Part shown: positions 1-12,348 of the stretch, one piece after another
Layout of the letters: each line of letters starts with the position of its first letter
Position numbering within the stretch: position 1 is the first letter of the stretch
NCBI RefSeq assembly: GCF_016920785.2
Contig: NW_024609836.1
Location: 6,814,406 to 6,878,405 of the forward strand
Direction: 5' to 3'
Length of the DNA: 64,000 bases
Source: Ixodes scapularis
Lineage: Eukaryota; Arthropoda; Arachnida; Ixodida; Ixodidae
Program-made: the position numbers and the translations under genes
The notes under the pieces: model-generated
Told to the model about the DNA's origin: nothing
Databases searched by the model: none
What the model saw: only the letters and a program-made list of their open reading frames with translations

Positions 1-351
1 CCGTTAAAGGCAGCTGAACATGGTTCACTCGGTCAGATCGGCTCCGTACCCGAGTTGTGCCGTGCTCTGGGCGGACAAGTCCCAGAGGTCAAGAGGATGA
101 TGACTGAGGTGATGCGCCTTGCGGCACTTAAAATGACTGTGCCGGCGTCAGCGGCATCAGCTGAACGAAGTTTCAGCGCACTTCGGCGTATCAAGAATTA
201 CCTCAGAGCTACCATGTCACAAAAGCGACTGACTCAGGTGATGCTGCTGCACGTAAATAGTGAGCGAGCAGCAAAACTTGATCTGAACTCTATCATCAGA
301 GAGTTCGTGTCGAGGACGGCTGAACGACGAGCCGTTTTCGGGCACCAGTGA
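1..351 (+). pseudogene. hAT-family transposase, C-terminal dimerisation domain (5' truncated by window)
   Basis: One open frame runs from base 1 to the TGA at 349-351. It carries the hAT dimerisation signature VPASAASAERSFSALRRIKN, followed by LRATMSQKRLTQVMLLHVN, the usual last domain of hAT (hobo/Ac/Tam3) transposases and their ZMYM-like relatives. The DDE catalytic part would lie left of the window. Whether the element is intact cannot be seen; this segment has no stop or frameshift. Confidence 0.85.
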
Positions 352-1367
352 GCTCTTTCTTATTTCACGCTGTTTGAAGACGTCAACATGGGAGAAAAAC
401 AAGATCACCACGTGCCAAAAGAGGAAGGACATATATTGACGCAACTCCAAAAAGTTTCTCAGACTTTGAGCGTACGCATTCGGTTTACGAGAAAAGGGGG
501 GGAGAGACAATGTATATGTGTATATATATCAAAATTTTTTTTTTTTTAAATGTGCTTGTGATCGCGATTTCGAGATCACTTGGGTGTGTTTTCCCAAAAA
601 AAGGAAAGGGAAAAGAAAAAAAAAAAAGGGGAAAAAATGTGTTTTTTATGGTCTCTTTATGTCTGGGTGCGTCGCCACGGTTTAGAGGCCACCTGTGTGT
701 TTTTTGTTTTTTTTTGCGCGCTTTGACCCGACTGTTAGGATAATTCGGGACATATCTCTGTCAAGGTCACTGCGATGATCCGCAGTGTCCCATTGTTAAG
801 TCCTCGTCTCATGTGTGGGTTGTTTTGTATCTTTTGTATCCATCCGGTTTGAAATGTCTGCAACAAAGGAGTTTATCTGTTGAGTGTGGTTGGGAAAAAA
901 GTTCCGTGGGTACTTAAAGGCTGTTTGAGAAATAAACCAGTTAGCTGAGTTTGAGACGTTCTCTGTGTCTGTTCCTTCTACTGAAAGTTCTTCCGATTTC
1001 TTCCACCGCAGTCTCAGGTGTAATACGACATGATGAGGACATATATTCGTTCTAAATAAACGTTTTTTGAGCGTTTCGATTTTATATATCCATACTGTTC
1101 TAGATGCTTCATCCCTCCCCCCCACCCCCCCACCCCAATTCCGTTGCCCCCCCACCTCAGAAATACTTCCGACGCCACTGCTTTCATCACCTGACCTCAC
1201 CCTCTATGCGCGAGAGAGCGTGATCACGTGGCAAAAGTGTGGCTGGCCCAACTCCAAGAAGCACGTAGCTTCCACAGCACTGTCAGTTTAGGGGTGAACG
1301 GCGTGTTGAAAGCAAGGTTTGTTCAAGTTTTGAACGGCGGGCTAATCTTCTAGGGGGAGGGGGATTC
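352..1367. other. Intergenic, no gene seen
   Basis: Holds poly-T and poly-A runs (around 533-548 and 617-627) and a C-rich tract at 1111-1155. The first part is probably the 3' flank of the hAT transposase. I see no terminal repeat or coding region. Confidence 0.5.
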
Positions 1368-1463
1368 GGTGGCCGAGTTGGGCAAGCGCGTCTCAGCTCG
1401 GAGCGTGGAGCGAAAGCTTGCCCTGGGAAGCTCCTGGTTCGATCCCGACCGCCGCCGCCCCGG
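1368..1463 (+). repeat. tRNA-like sequence (SINE head or tRNA pseudogene)
   Basis: Starts GGTGGCCGAGTTGGGCAAGC, with an A box (TGGCCGAGTTGG) and a B box (GGTTCGATCCC) spaced as in class II tRNAs. It ends GACCGCCGCC without a clean acceptor stem. This fits the tRNA-derived head of a SINE better than a functional tRNA. Confidence 0.6.
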
Positions 1464-3129
1464 CACGCGTTCGCGTAATCACTACTGCGTGATGCACGTT
1501 CAAAACCCCAGGTTAGCGGTTGTACTGCACTGGCTAAATTTATCATCTACAGCTGGGAGGCCGGTCACCTGTTGAGGCGGACCAGCATCAAGGCTGTTTA
1601 AACATACAAAGCACGACTTTTTTCTTCTTCTATGGGCATAATGGGACCACACAAACACGACGCCCACGACCGATTTCACGCGTGAAACGCTAGTCAACCC
1701 ACGGGTACTTCGAACCGTTCGGTTCTAACGCGTTGACGCCACCACAACGCTGACAACGCCACAAACGGCAAAGCTAATAACCACGCCTGCCTTGCTCATG
1801 GCCTTGCTACTCCACGAAGGCGGGAAATCTTTTCTTTCTGATTGTGTTTGCGCCGGATATCCCATGACGCAACGCGCTCCCCGTTCGCTTCTCTTCGCTC
1901 CTCGAGTTTGGAACGAAAAATAGAGCCAGTCGTTCAAAATACAAACGTGCGATTATCATTTACGGTTATTATCCATCACGCTTGACTCATTTCCGAACGA
2001 AATCTGAACATGTCAATTTTTGTTTCCGTACCCTCGACGTTGCACATCCGACATTTCTAACTCTTCCCGTCTTCCTAAACGTCCGTGTGTGTTCTAACAC
2101 CAGAAACCGGCATATTAAAGGTTAATACAAATTACAGGGGTACACTTAAGACTACTTACCTGTATGAATGCGAAAGCATTCCCAGACGTAGCGCATTCCT
2201 ACAAGACTGCTTGCTGCTTGCGTGTAGGAATGCGAAAGCACTCCTACACGCAGTGCACTCCTACAAGCAGCGCGCCCGCCCCTCCGCGGCGCGACATGGC
2301 TGAAAGCAGAGTGTAGAGCACATGCGCAGGAATTTCGCGCTCCCCCTCCCTCCTCCTTCGTGGCCCAAGAGTAGGGAGAGAGAAGCTTACCAAAATATTT
2401 GAGCTTACGGAGCGCGTGCCACCCTCTTCAGCTGCTCGTCACAAACGCCGGCGGCGCTCCATAGTTAATGCTTTACAATAAAAAAACGAAACGTTGCGAA
2501 TATGGGACAATGAACACTTTCATGAAAAGCTGACGTCCAGTGACTCAAATAAAATATTTGATATTTTATTATCAAAATAAAATATATAAAATAAAACCCA
2601 TATTTACAATAATATTATCTCTTTTGGTGAAGTCTCAGCAACCGTTGCATTCGTTTTCGCGCACAAAACGGCAACTCTCCGAGAGGGTGAGAACGCATTG
2701 TTATTGCCATTATTTTAACAATGTACCAACGAGGTAGAGGCATGGAGAATAGAAGGGTAGGAGAGGGCATGACGTTGGCCGCGTAGCCTCCACAAGCCAT
2801 GCTCCCTTGACGCCTCGCCTCTTTCTCATTTTCCTCCTTACTTTCCTCGCTTACCATGCCAACGTGACCACATCACGTGACCGAAGCTAGACTTCGTCTT
2901 GCTATGGGGGTACTAGAATACACCACAGTCTAGCCTTCGATCTGATAAAACCTACCGGACGGAGCGCGCGCCAGCCTGCAAGGAGTCCTTCTACAATCAA
3001 CCATCCATCTCACACGTGACATGTCACGCGCACCAATAGCCAGAGAGATTTGCGGTCACGCTGGGCACAAAATCGTTTAAACTTTTTATGACTAGGCTTC
3101 ACCAATATTCCAACGTGCCCCCTCCTAGT
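1464..3129. other. Intergenic with short repeats
   Basis: Contains a GAATGCGAAAGCA-type repeat (about 2160-2280, also seen at 8850, 9765 and 25605), an AT-rich palindromic patch at 2544-2600, and a segment around 2750-2830 that shares its GCATGACGT...CGTAGC motif with 10560-10595. No gene recognised. Confidence 0.5.
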
Positions 3130-3300
3130 ACTTCTAACCTCCTTGGGTAGAGGGGCTTAGAGTGATGAACCGGAAGTTCGGAAGTGGCACTCCCCCGGTT
3201 GCCGCCATATTTTACGCAAATGTGACCACTCGTCACGTGACCTCCCAAAAGCCGTGACGTCACAGGTAAAGATGGCAGCGCCCGGAGCTGGCGAATGCGA
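3130..3300 (+). repeat. Left arm of a distant inverted repeat
   Basis: Runs from GAGGGGCTTAGAGTGATGAA through TGACGTCACAGGTAAAGATG to the GCGCC/GAGCTGG region. The reverse complement recurs, diverged, at 8060-8245. The pair is about 4.8 kb apart, with the shared outer end GAGGGGCTTAGA facing outward in both, as in terminal inverted repeats of a large element or two opposed copies of a smaller one. Confidence 0.6.
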
Positions 3301-5639
3301 GTTTGTTCGGTGCGCGGTAGCCGTGATGTGCAGCTGCTTTCCGACGACTTCGGGCTTCTTCGTGCTCGCTGACGCAGGTATAATGTGAAAATATGAAGGA
3401 ATGAGACTTTATACCGTTTTTGCGCAAGATCGCTCTGGATCATCTGGATATTAACGCCTGTGAGACAGCATCAGCTCTGCATCGCCGTACCGGTGCTCGG
3501 ATTCCGGGATGTGTCCGAGGACCGATAGAACTTTGAGTGCTTTTAACATGAAATTTTCGCATTCTCTTAGCTTTGTTTGAACGTTGAAATATCTGAGAAT
3601 CTACGCGAAATGTATACGTCGCGTTAGGGCCTAAGGGAAGTTGTTTCAGCCCTCCGTAACCGAACAACCATAGCAACTTTTAGCGAGGAAGCTCCTGCGA
3701 TTCTTTTGTGCTAATCCACGATTCTACATTCGATCGCTTTTCTTCCTTTTTTTTGTGTGTGTGTGAGTGCGAAGTGCACCCTTATTTTCAGCTACGAGGA
3801 TGGCGTTTTATTGAGTATGGGGAAGAATAAATCGTTGCAGGCACCTGCTTCAAAGCTATTCAACTTGCTATAAGAACAACTGTTTTGGTGCATGCATAGA
3901 TTAACTGCGCATTTTTTCTGTTTTGTAGGATTTATTGCAGCTATACTCTTTTCCATCAAGAGTGCATTGTATTAGTCGGTCAATTATTTAATTGTTCTAA
4001 TTACCTGGATAAGATGATTCATATTTGTGTTCATCCCTTGCTGTAGAGCAGTCTTGTTGAAAAATGTTGACTACGATTCCCTTCGGTCTCTTCAATAGAC
4101 TCTTTTTAAAAGTGTGGGCTGTCTATACTTCGCATCACCGTAACTTGGAAAAGGCCAACCGCCACAGCCCCCTCGAGCCAATCAGAGAGACGGAGCGAAG
4201 GTGTGTGACAAATCTGTGCAGACGAGCACTCTGGTGATATGTTGTCATGTTCCTCTCTCCAATGTGTGTATTGACTCACCGAGACAGTAGCCTTTGCCGT
4301 CTGCCAAATTCTGATGAAACAAATTACAGTAGCTACTACTGTAATTACCCCAAGCTTTTAGACTTTGGGCATTTGTTCGACAAGAATGTTATGTCCGCCA
4401 TCCCTGTGAATTCGGCTCAGCACGTATTGGACTCGAATGCTGCATTAGCATTCGACGTGAACTGGGGCCCATTCGTGTGCTTTACGGCGAAAAAAATGGT
4501 GACAGTTCAAAGTTGTGTTGCTTGATAAGGTTCTGCAAAGGGTCTATTGTGTCATACATATAGGAAGTGTCATGCTATATAACAATGCATCAACACATAC
4601 TATTAAACTATATGCTCAGAGGTGTGTTTGTTTTTCCAATTAACAAGTTACAGCAGTGTGCTTTAATGCTATTATCATGTGTGTAGTTTTAAGTATCCTC
4701 TCTGCAATGCCTACGAAGGCCCCTGGAAGGAATAAATTAATAAATAACATTTTCACATCACTGGAGTTGGTTTTCGGATGCACCACATGTTCAGGAAAGG
4801 TTGAACGAGTGCAGCCCCTTGCAAGAAGTCTGCCAGTCTGGTATGACCCCTTAATTAATATTGAAGGGTCAGAGATGCGAGTGTCATCGTAAGGTCTAGG
4901 GCGTGCAGTGGACACAATTCTCGGTGTGTAGACTCTCAAGGCATGAAGGCAAGCGGAAATATGTTTATCTGGTTAGTGTATCAAATATGTTTATTTCCAC
5001 TTGATTACATAATTATTGATTCTTAGGAAATGGTTCCATAACGAGTTCTTTCTGCGACAGTCTCGTGTCAGGCGTTCAGTCATAGTACCTGTGGACCTTG
5101 TTGTCGGATGACGCTCCTGGCACGTCGGTGTTCAGTTTGGTCGAGTGGCAACTTTGACCGACTGATGCTGTCTTGTAATCATACGTCATGTGCGGCCACT
5201 GACGTCTGATGCACTGAAGCTGCAGGGCTGGCTTCTAATCCGAAAATTGTCCTGGTAGTTTACGGCATCAATGCAGCAAGCTCGGGCATGTATTGCTTAC
5301 GTGGCTGTGCTTTTTGCTGTACCGTTGACTTGATAGCTGGCAACAATTTTTGTTTGCTATCCAAGTATGGTGATGCTTGCAGTTCACTTTCGAGAGCAAC
5401 CAACCATTCTATTCCTTCAAGTCACTCAGGGGCATTTTCCCTCAAATTTGGAAATTGTGTGCTTCGTGGAGTGGACACAGAAAATTGATGTCAGCAAATT
5501 TTGAGGTATTGTCCTTGGACGACAACCGACACCAAATCCACTGTCACTGCACCGCCGCTCACCTGCTTTGTCGTGCTTACCTCTTGTTGAGGTAATGGAC
5601 ATGAGGAGCTTCGGGGTAATCAGGGATTCAGAATCTTCC
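3301..5639. other. Intergenic, no gene recognised
   Basis: AT-rich sequence with scattered short open frames lacking family features. A near-perfect short palindrome, ATTACAGTAGCTACTACTGT and its continuation, lies at about 4323-4346. No RNA gene or coding region supported. Confidence 0.45.
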
Positions 5640-7090
5640 ATTCAGCACCTTTGGCATCAGGGACAAAGGTCGCCGAAGGTAATCCTTAATCTCCCGTGGT
5701 CGCTCCTCGAGACGTAATCGAGGGTCGTTTGGCACGAACCCTCGCAGACCAATTCATTGGTACGGGCTGCTTTGGTAGACATGGTCGGCTTCATGCAGTG
5801 GTAGCAAAGTGGTTTTCGGTCGCACATTCGCATTACCTACGTTTTCCTCGGTGTATTTTGTTGAGCACAGACCTACACACGATGTCGAAAATGATTCGGC
5901 GTTAGAGTGTCTCATTGAATTGGCATTGAATACTAAGGGGCAGCCGGTGGCGGTCGTCGTGCCATTGTGGCGTAAGTTGCCCTTGGTTTGTCAGATGCCG
6001 CTTCGCTCACAGAAGTCTCGGTTGAAATACCTGTCAAACTTGTTCCGAAACAATCTCGGCAATCAAAATAAAAGCCGGGCAACTGATGGCAGGAAGTAGC
6101 TTCCTGATCTCCTCCCAGACAACGTCGTGGATGATGTCGTGGATGCCTGGGAGGCTGGCGTCGAAGTAGTAGCTGGACAACTCGAGTGTCGAGACGCCGG
6201 GAAGTTGTTCATAGTGGCAGGCTCGGGCATGCAGTGCACATCCCATGTTGGAAGCCTCGGTGATATGAACACTTCGACTGTTGTTGGGGGTTGCCGACAA
6301 GGCTGCCGAAGGTGTTGTCCCTCACGTGAGGGGCATTGGATTCTTAGGTTCTTGTCTTCTGTAGCATCAAGGTGGGCGTGGGCACTCGATCAAGCGCAAA
6401 ACATCCTCCACGAGTGCGGTGGCGCTCTCGTAGGGCAGTGTCCTGGACAGAATCAAGAATGCGGCTCTCTCTCGTTGATGGTGGCTGACGAATGCGCGCT
6501 TCAGCTTGATCTTGCAAACTTCCCATGACGTTAAGGAGGATCCATGGTTCTCAGACCAGCGCCGGCAGTTTCTTCCACAAGAAGTATAGGTTCTGCAGGA
6601 GCTGGTTGTCTGTCCACCCAATGTGGCGGGCGACACTGTCATATTGTTCAATCCAGTCCTTGACGTCTTCATACAGCTTGCGTAAAAAAGCGTCGGAGTG
6701 TGATTTGCGACAGGCATGCAAACAATGGTGGGAGGGGACACGGTTTGCTGCTACAGGTTTGTCATTGTTAGCTTCGTCAGCTTCGGACTTTCTGACAGGA
6801 GACCGAATTCCGGTGGTTTTTCCTGGTAGCAGCAACTGGCTCGGATTTCAGGTGCTTCGTGGTGTATTTCCGAGGTTACTCCTTGTGGTATTCGGTCGTC
6901 TTGCGGTTGTTCTGCCTGGCTCGGGTCAGGACTTTGCTTACGGCTCGACGGGGGTATAAGACGCAGGATAGTCCGCCAGCCGTGTCCCATTATCGAGTAA
7001 CTCGGCTGAAGAGCCGCCGGGTTCACACAGAGTGAAGGGCTATGGGTGCCCAGCACCTCCACCAGAACATACGATTACAGCTGAGCATGA
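5640..7090 (-). pseudogene. Decayed Ty3/gypsy-type LTR retrotransposon gag
   Basis: Read on the minus strand, three displaced frames hold gag features. One has DVKDWIEQYDSVARHIGW with a following LYFLWKKLP helix. The next has SWEVCKIKLKRAF and a VEDVLRLI helix, typical of the capsid-like retrotrans-gag domain in tick gypsy/Mag elements. The last (around 6040-6200) has IIHDVVWEEIRKLLPA. Near 5780-5825 there is a CYHC half knuckle with a frameshift and a lost final Cys. No protease, reverse transcriptase or integrase follows. It is a truncated, non-functional copy. Confidence 0.75.
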
Positions 7091-7830
7091 CCTGCAGTGT
7101 CCCAGAATAGTGAATAGTGAACAAGGATCCGTGACAGTATAACAAAACTCGCAGAAGAGAATCTACCCTGACCACTGAAGAAGCTGCATTGCTTTAGTGG
7201 CATTCTGTCCGAATAAATCCTCTCCTTCGGGGTTTGGCGAGTGCCGTGGGTGAACTGAACTGAAATGGATGTGGGGCCACTTTTCTGGTAATGAGCCACT
7301 GCAGACTGTTGCCACAAAGCGGCGTGAGCTGGGCACGTAACATGCTCGATAAAATGTCCGGACAGCTTGCAATTCGCGTAACGAGTGTGGATGAAACGTT
7401 TGTGTTGACGAAACGTGCGACAGACCAGCGGGATCAATACCAACTGCAACACCTGTGCTCCGTGAAAGTGCACGTCTACGCCGGAACAATTTCGGAAGCA
7501 GCACAGCATCACCTAAAGCATGGCACAGGAACTACCAGCTTGAAGGCAGCTCTTCGGTGCGCCGGAACAATTTGTAAGCAGCACAGCATCATTCAGCACG
7601 GCACGGGAACTGGCAGCCTCAAGGCAGCCTTCCGGTGCGCCGCACAACCGAAGTGAGCCCTCGGTCATTTGATCGAAGCTGCACCACGATTGCACACCGC
7701 CAAGCACGACTCACGCAACTTCCGTCGCTAAACTGTGTATCCAAATATATTGCACACGCTTCACTGCAAACCTCGAAGATTCCGATGGTCAACGAGAGCA
7801 CAGAAACGTCGCCTTAAATTTTATCCTAGC
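7091..7830 (-). mobile_element. Probable 5' LTR / leader region of the gypsy element
   Basis: Lies upstream of gag on the minus strand and is non-coding. The GTGGAGGTGCTGGGCACCC stretch at 7040-7060, just before gag, resembles the leader of tick gypsy elements. The LTR borders could not be set because no second LTR was found. It contains the 81-bp duplication listed separately. Confidence 0.35.
7480..7641 (+). repeat. Two-copy 81-bp tandem duplication
   Basis: GCCGGAACAATTT begins at 7480 and again at 7561. The copies share the AAGCAGCACAGCATC and AAGGCAGC blocks with about 80 percent identity by eye, and the start of a third copy shows at 7639. It lies in the presumed LTR or leader of the gypsy remnant. 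Confidence 0.8.
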
Positions 7831-8059
7831 GGTATCCGAATCAATCCGAGGTCCGAGCAACGTAGGTCAGATTGTCTCTTCCGTGGCAATATCCCGGTCG
7901 GTCACCAGCGAAATGCACACCGTTCCTCCGTATGTTCACGTTATACCTACGTCAAACACCACGCTGAACTCTGAACTCGCTTTCGACCGGCTTCATATGA
8001 CGGCTTCCGCGTCTGAAATCAACTCGCCGAGACGAACGACAACCAACAAAGCATCCGAC

Positions 8060-8245
8060 AAGCTCCGGCCCAGCTGGGGCCAGCCGCTGCATGGGCGCTG
8101 CCATCTTTCCTGTGACGTCAGTATTTGGTATGGTCATGTGACGTGTGGTCAAATTTGCGTACAATGGCAGCCGCCTTATGGGGGTCACTTTCGAGTGCAG
8201 ACCGGAACCCCGGTTTATCGCTCTAAGCCCCTCTACCTCGTTGCA
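8060..8245 (-). repeat. Right arm of the distant inverted repeat
   Basis: Diverged reverse complement of 3130-3300, including TTCCTGTGACGTCAGTA and CTCTAAGCCCCTC. The match is interrupted but spans about 170 bases. The decayed gag region lies between the two arms. Confidence 0.6.
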
Positions 8246-9344
8246 ATGTACACACACTTGCGCTGATGAGGCATCAAAACCGAAATTCTCGTAGCGTGAT
8301 TCGTGACTGCGCCCGGTACTACCGAAGCTCGTTGTCACGCCACTTCTGCAAGAAGTCACTGTGAAATTGCCAGCAAACACACAAAAACGACACCGATACA
8401 GGCATACAGGTATCTTGTAGAATGTCACCTATGCATTACATAGCTTACATTTTAGTTAAGAAAAAACAACAAAACATAAAACCTTTCTCGCCAGAAAAGA
8501 ACTATAATCAACGTTAACTCCGCGACAATATTTTGGGCGAATCCTTAGAAAAGTTCGGCTCTTACGAACCCCAAGATTTGGTGCCGAATTTTTGATTCAG
8601 CAAAAGTTTGGCCCTTCACTATCCAATCCAAAGCTCCAAAGTTCGAGATGTCAAGTTAAGGATATAAACAAAATATTTTGACGGTGGACGTCGAAACAAC
8701 TTTGAAAATAGTTTCACGACTTTAGGTGAGGCGTCACGGACGTCAAAATAGCATTTAAATTATTTTGAAAGATGACGTCCGAAATAGTCACTACCAAAAT
8801 AAAAATCTCTAGGTACACGAGGTACACCTAAGCATTTCTTATGAGTTGTGAATGCGAAAGCATGCAAGCTACAGTGTTATGCAAGCCACTCGTCCGCCCT
8901 TTTTGTCGTCTGCTGCGTACTAGCGCGCGCGTGCTTCGGGATCTCGCCATCCGTGATGGTAAGAAGTATGGACTCGGGATTCGGACACGGTGGATATGAG
9001 GAAAAATATATTGTTTGAAAAGAATCGGAATAATAACGTTATTGTAACTGCGAAAAATATATACCCAACGTCAAGTCTGGGGTGTTCTGCTCACTCGCCG
9101 CCGCACTTCTAGTGTTGTCGGAACCTCGGATGGCCTAGGCGTTTTCCGGATGACGAGGGCTCGATGTTCGGTGCCCGCGGTGGTTCCCCGGCAAGCCTGG
9201 TTGGTGCCCCCACGGGCCCCAGACGCCCGTCCGGGACGTTACTTGGCTGCTGGGGCCCACGGCGTTGAGCCGTACTTCGTTTCTTCTGTGTCCAACTCAC
9301 GGGTCCAAACCCCAAAACCGGACTGCACGAGCTCGCCTGAGCCG
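8246..9344. other. Intergenic, short repeat fragments
   Basis: Includes a GAATGCGAAAGCATGC repeat at about 8851, whose inverted partner ATGCTTTCGCATT lies at about 9763. The two may be the ends of a roughly 0.95 kb element. A GC-rich block at 9110-9350 has no recognised product. Confidence 0.4.
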
Positions 9345-9425
9345 TCATAGTAGTAGTAGTAAAAACGTTTATTGGGTGATGCCGCCTTCTGGCCTGAAGG
9401 CCTCAGATTAGGTGGGGGGGAAAGG
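9345..9425 (-). mobile_element. 3' tail of a non-LTR retrotransposon
   Basis: The minus strand reads GGCGGCATCACCCAATAAAC then GTTTTTACTACTACTACTA: an AATAAA followed by a short TAC microsatellite, a common form of LINE 3' terminus. No coding part is attached. Confidence 0.4.
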
Positions 9426-10179
9426 GTCACATCTGCCGATGTTGTCTTCCTTTTCTTCTATGTCCCGTTCACATCATCACACCATGGCGCAGCGGCCAAT
9501 GGGAGCCCCGTCTTGTACCGCAGGAAAGGCTACAAGCGCGAGCTCCTCCTTGCTCTATGGCACAGCTCGGCGGCACAAGCTCTCGTGCACCAAGGGCAGC
9601 TGCCAACGCTATGAGCTCGCGCTTCTAGCCTTCGCCGCGGTACAACATAAGGTGAAACGGAGTATAGCCAATAGAACCGAAGGCGAATCGCTCGCGGCGG
9701 AAACTAGGAGCCGTTTTTGCACTTCAAACTGATGACGTCAGCTCGCTCTATGAGACAGTTAATGCTTTCGCATTAAAAAGCGATCCGTGGTGGGGAAGGC
9801 GGTCACGCGACTGCGCCCCGACGTGCAAAAAAGGAGTCTTGAATGCCGCTCGAGTTCCCATACTAGACCCCCTCTAGTAACATTGGCAGACACAACCAGA
9901 AAGAGCTAAAATTAGTCTACAGGCGGATAACATTTTCATGTTTATATTTATATTACTTCTGCAGCAAGTAAAAATTGTTTGGTTTTCTTTCACTCGCTTA
10001 CTACAAATGTGCCATTATTCATAATTCCACGAAAAAGGGTTGTGGTGCTTCATTCAGACAAAATGAGGGGAATAAGGAAGCAACAAACCTCCAGAACAGG
10101 ACCTATGGTCGCCCTTCCCCCAATGCTGTTGGCCGCGTTCACAGTGACTGGATGAAACGAGAGCCACAGAGAAAGTACA
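9426..10179. other. Intergenic, no gene recognised
   Basis: GC-rich to about 9770, with the ATGCTTTCGCATT repeat end, then AT-rich. No feature with coding support. Confidence 0.4.
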
Positions 10180-11236
10180 TCTAAAAGGTACTTCAAGTAA
10201 AGTACAAAGTAAATGAGACGTGATGTGCTTTAAGTAGTAAGTACACTGGGTGCAATGTACTTGAAGTAAAAAACTATAAATACAATGTACTTTAAAAGTA
10301 AAGTACAAGTATTTTAACACAATCTTTCATGATGTCCTTTAATTCCCCTATACAGTGATTTTTAACCCGTATGCATTACCCAGAGGGAATCAGGGGTGCA
10401 TGATCTATTTTCAAAAACAGCGGCAAATATTTGATAAAGTCAAGTGGCCACAGAGTAGGGATTTTCAGGAATGGAGCCAAATTCAGAAGTCCCTCTTCTG
10501 AATTTGGCGTCACTTGCACTGGATTGTTGCACCCAAGGATGCTAAATGTACTAGCAGAGAGCATGACGTCAGCCCCGTAGCTTCCGCAAGCAATCCTCTC
10601 AGAGAGGAGAGTCCTCTCTTTATAGAAAAAAACAAACAAAAAACAGTGAGTGTGAAAGTGAGCCGGTGATAATTAATCATAATGTGACACCTGAGATTGG
10701 GGTGAAAAGAAAAATTGAGGAACTTTCAAGTCGAAGGAAAAGGAAAAGAATGTCTCAAAGCATTGTGATGTAATCCTCTGTTGTCTTTTTCTTCGACTTA
10801 ACAGTTTAATTGTTCCGCACCACACTTTCAGGTGCCAGATTATGATTAATTTTGCTCTCCTAATATTTTAAACCTCCTCGCTTGCGCTGACCGACCGAGA
10901 AGTAGCCAGAGTTCAAAAAGCTACGGGGAAGCCGCCCCTAAAACAAGCGGAGCGATGCATCGTCTGCTTACGCCTCTGGTGAGTAGAATATCACTCCCAG
11001 TATTTCTCCAGAGTTGATAAAGCATCATTTCGTGATACAAATTTAACATAACCAAATTTGTGGAATGTACTCTGAGGGCGGAAATTGTACTTTCCTTGGA
11101 AAGTAACAGAAAAAATACGTTAAGTAAAGTACATACTCAGAGAATGTACTTCAAGTAAAGTACAAGTTTCCTAAACCTACTTGAAGTAGTACTTTAAGTA
11201 CAAGGTACTTAAAGAACTTCCCAACACTGGCCACAG
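10180..11236. mobile_element. MITE-like element built of GTACTT/AAGTAC repeats
   Basis: Both ends (10180-10320 and 11050-11236) consist of imperfect repeats of AGTACTTCAAGTAAAGTAC in both orientations, finishing CTTCCCAACACTGG. This self-complementary build with a CCAACACTG end is typical of metazoan hAT-like MITEs. The centre (10325-11040) is unrelated filler, including the GCATGACGTCAGCCCCGTAG motif also seen, diverged, near 2770. Confidence 0.55.
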
Positions 11237-12348
11237 GGGTAGGTGTTCACCATACTCAATGTGACAAGTAACTCAGTGAACCAATCGTGAAGTATGGCTG
11301 TTCATGGAAGCAACCAGCCATAACATAACGTCCAGAAAAACAAAATGTCGACATATATTTGAATACATACGCCAGTTCTGTGCAGCCATGAAATTCACTT
11401 GAAATGGACTGGTTTGCCTTCAATTTACAGCTGCCCCTAAAGCACTATTGGTTGCTTCAGTTCTCCAGATCCTACATATCTTAACCGAAGTCCCTTGAAA
11501 ACATATCAGAGGTTTTAACCTCCATCTATCACGGAATATCTTGGTAAAACAATGTGCGGGCATTCTTCAGCCTTCCAACAACTCTGACCGCGAAAAAGCC
11601 GAGCTGAAACTCGCAGCTCAACTGAACTGCTAAAGAAGTTATTCAGTCTACGACCAAAGTGAGATGCTGGAGCCAAACTAAAAACGAAGTTGAACTGGCA
11701 CGTTCAGACAAACCGAAAAGTAAGCCGAATTGAAACTTCTTCAGCCAAGTAGAGTGCAGTTGAATCAAGGTGGCATCCCTAATTTTCAGATATCTGGAGA
11801 TGCAAGAAATGTACCTGAAGCTAAAAATGTATACAACCATAGTAGTTGTTAAACTAGAGTAATTTGAGTAGAGTGATTGAGTTACACACAAGTCTGCATG
11901 AAACACACAAATACTACATAGGGAGCACTAAAAGCCAGAGGGGAAGCAGCACTAAAAGAACATGTCAAACTGTGAGCTGAAAACCAAACTCCAACACTTG
12001 TGGCTTGCAAGAAAACAAAAACCACCCTGAGAGTCACCTGGGTTTACTTTAACCTGTTGGTTCTGCTCCGAATGAATGAAGGACTCGGACAGTTTGTGGA
12101 TGAAGCGTTAAAATTCATCTCTGTTGTTCCTTTATTGGTGTGGACATGAATTAACAGCCAGTATGGTAGGGTGCAAACTCTTCGTCTTCCGCTGATTCGG
12201 CCAGCTACCAGGTCGGATGCCGGTTGTGTTGCCGGTAGTCCTGCTGCCGGTGTTCCTGTGGGGGTGGAGGCAACGAACGTGGGATCTGAGAGCCCTGCAA
12301 GGCGGGTGGAGATCCAGGATTAAGACATCAAATATTGAAATGTCAATG
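11237..12348. other. Intergenic, nothing recognised
   Basis: AT-rich unique-looking sequence with no coding, RNA or repeat signal that I can support. Confidence 0.4.

Noticed and set aside
6127..6528. 133-codon plus-strand frame
   Set aside because: It is a shadow of the decayed gag on the minus strand.
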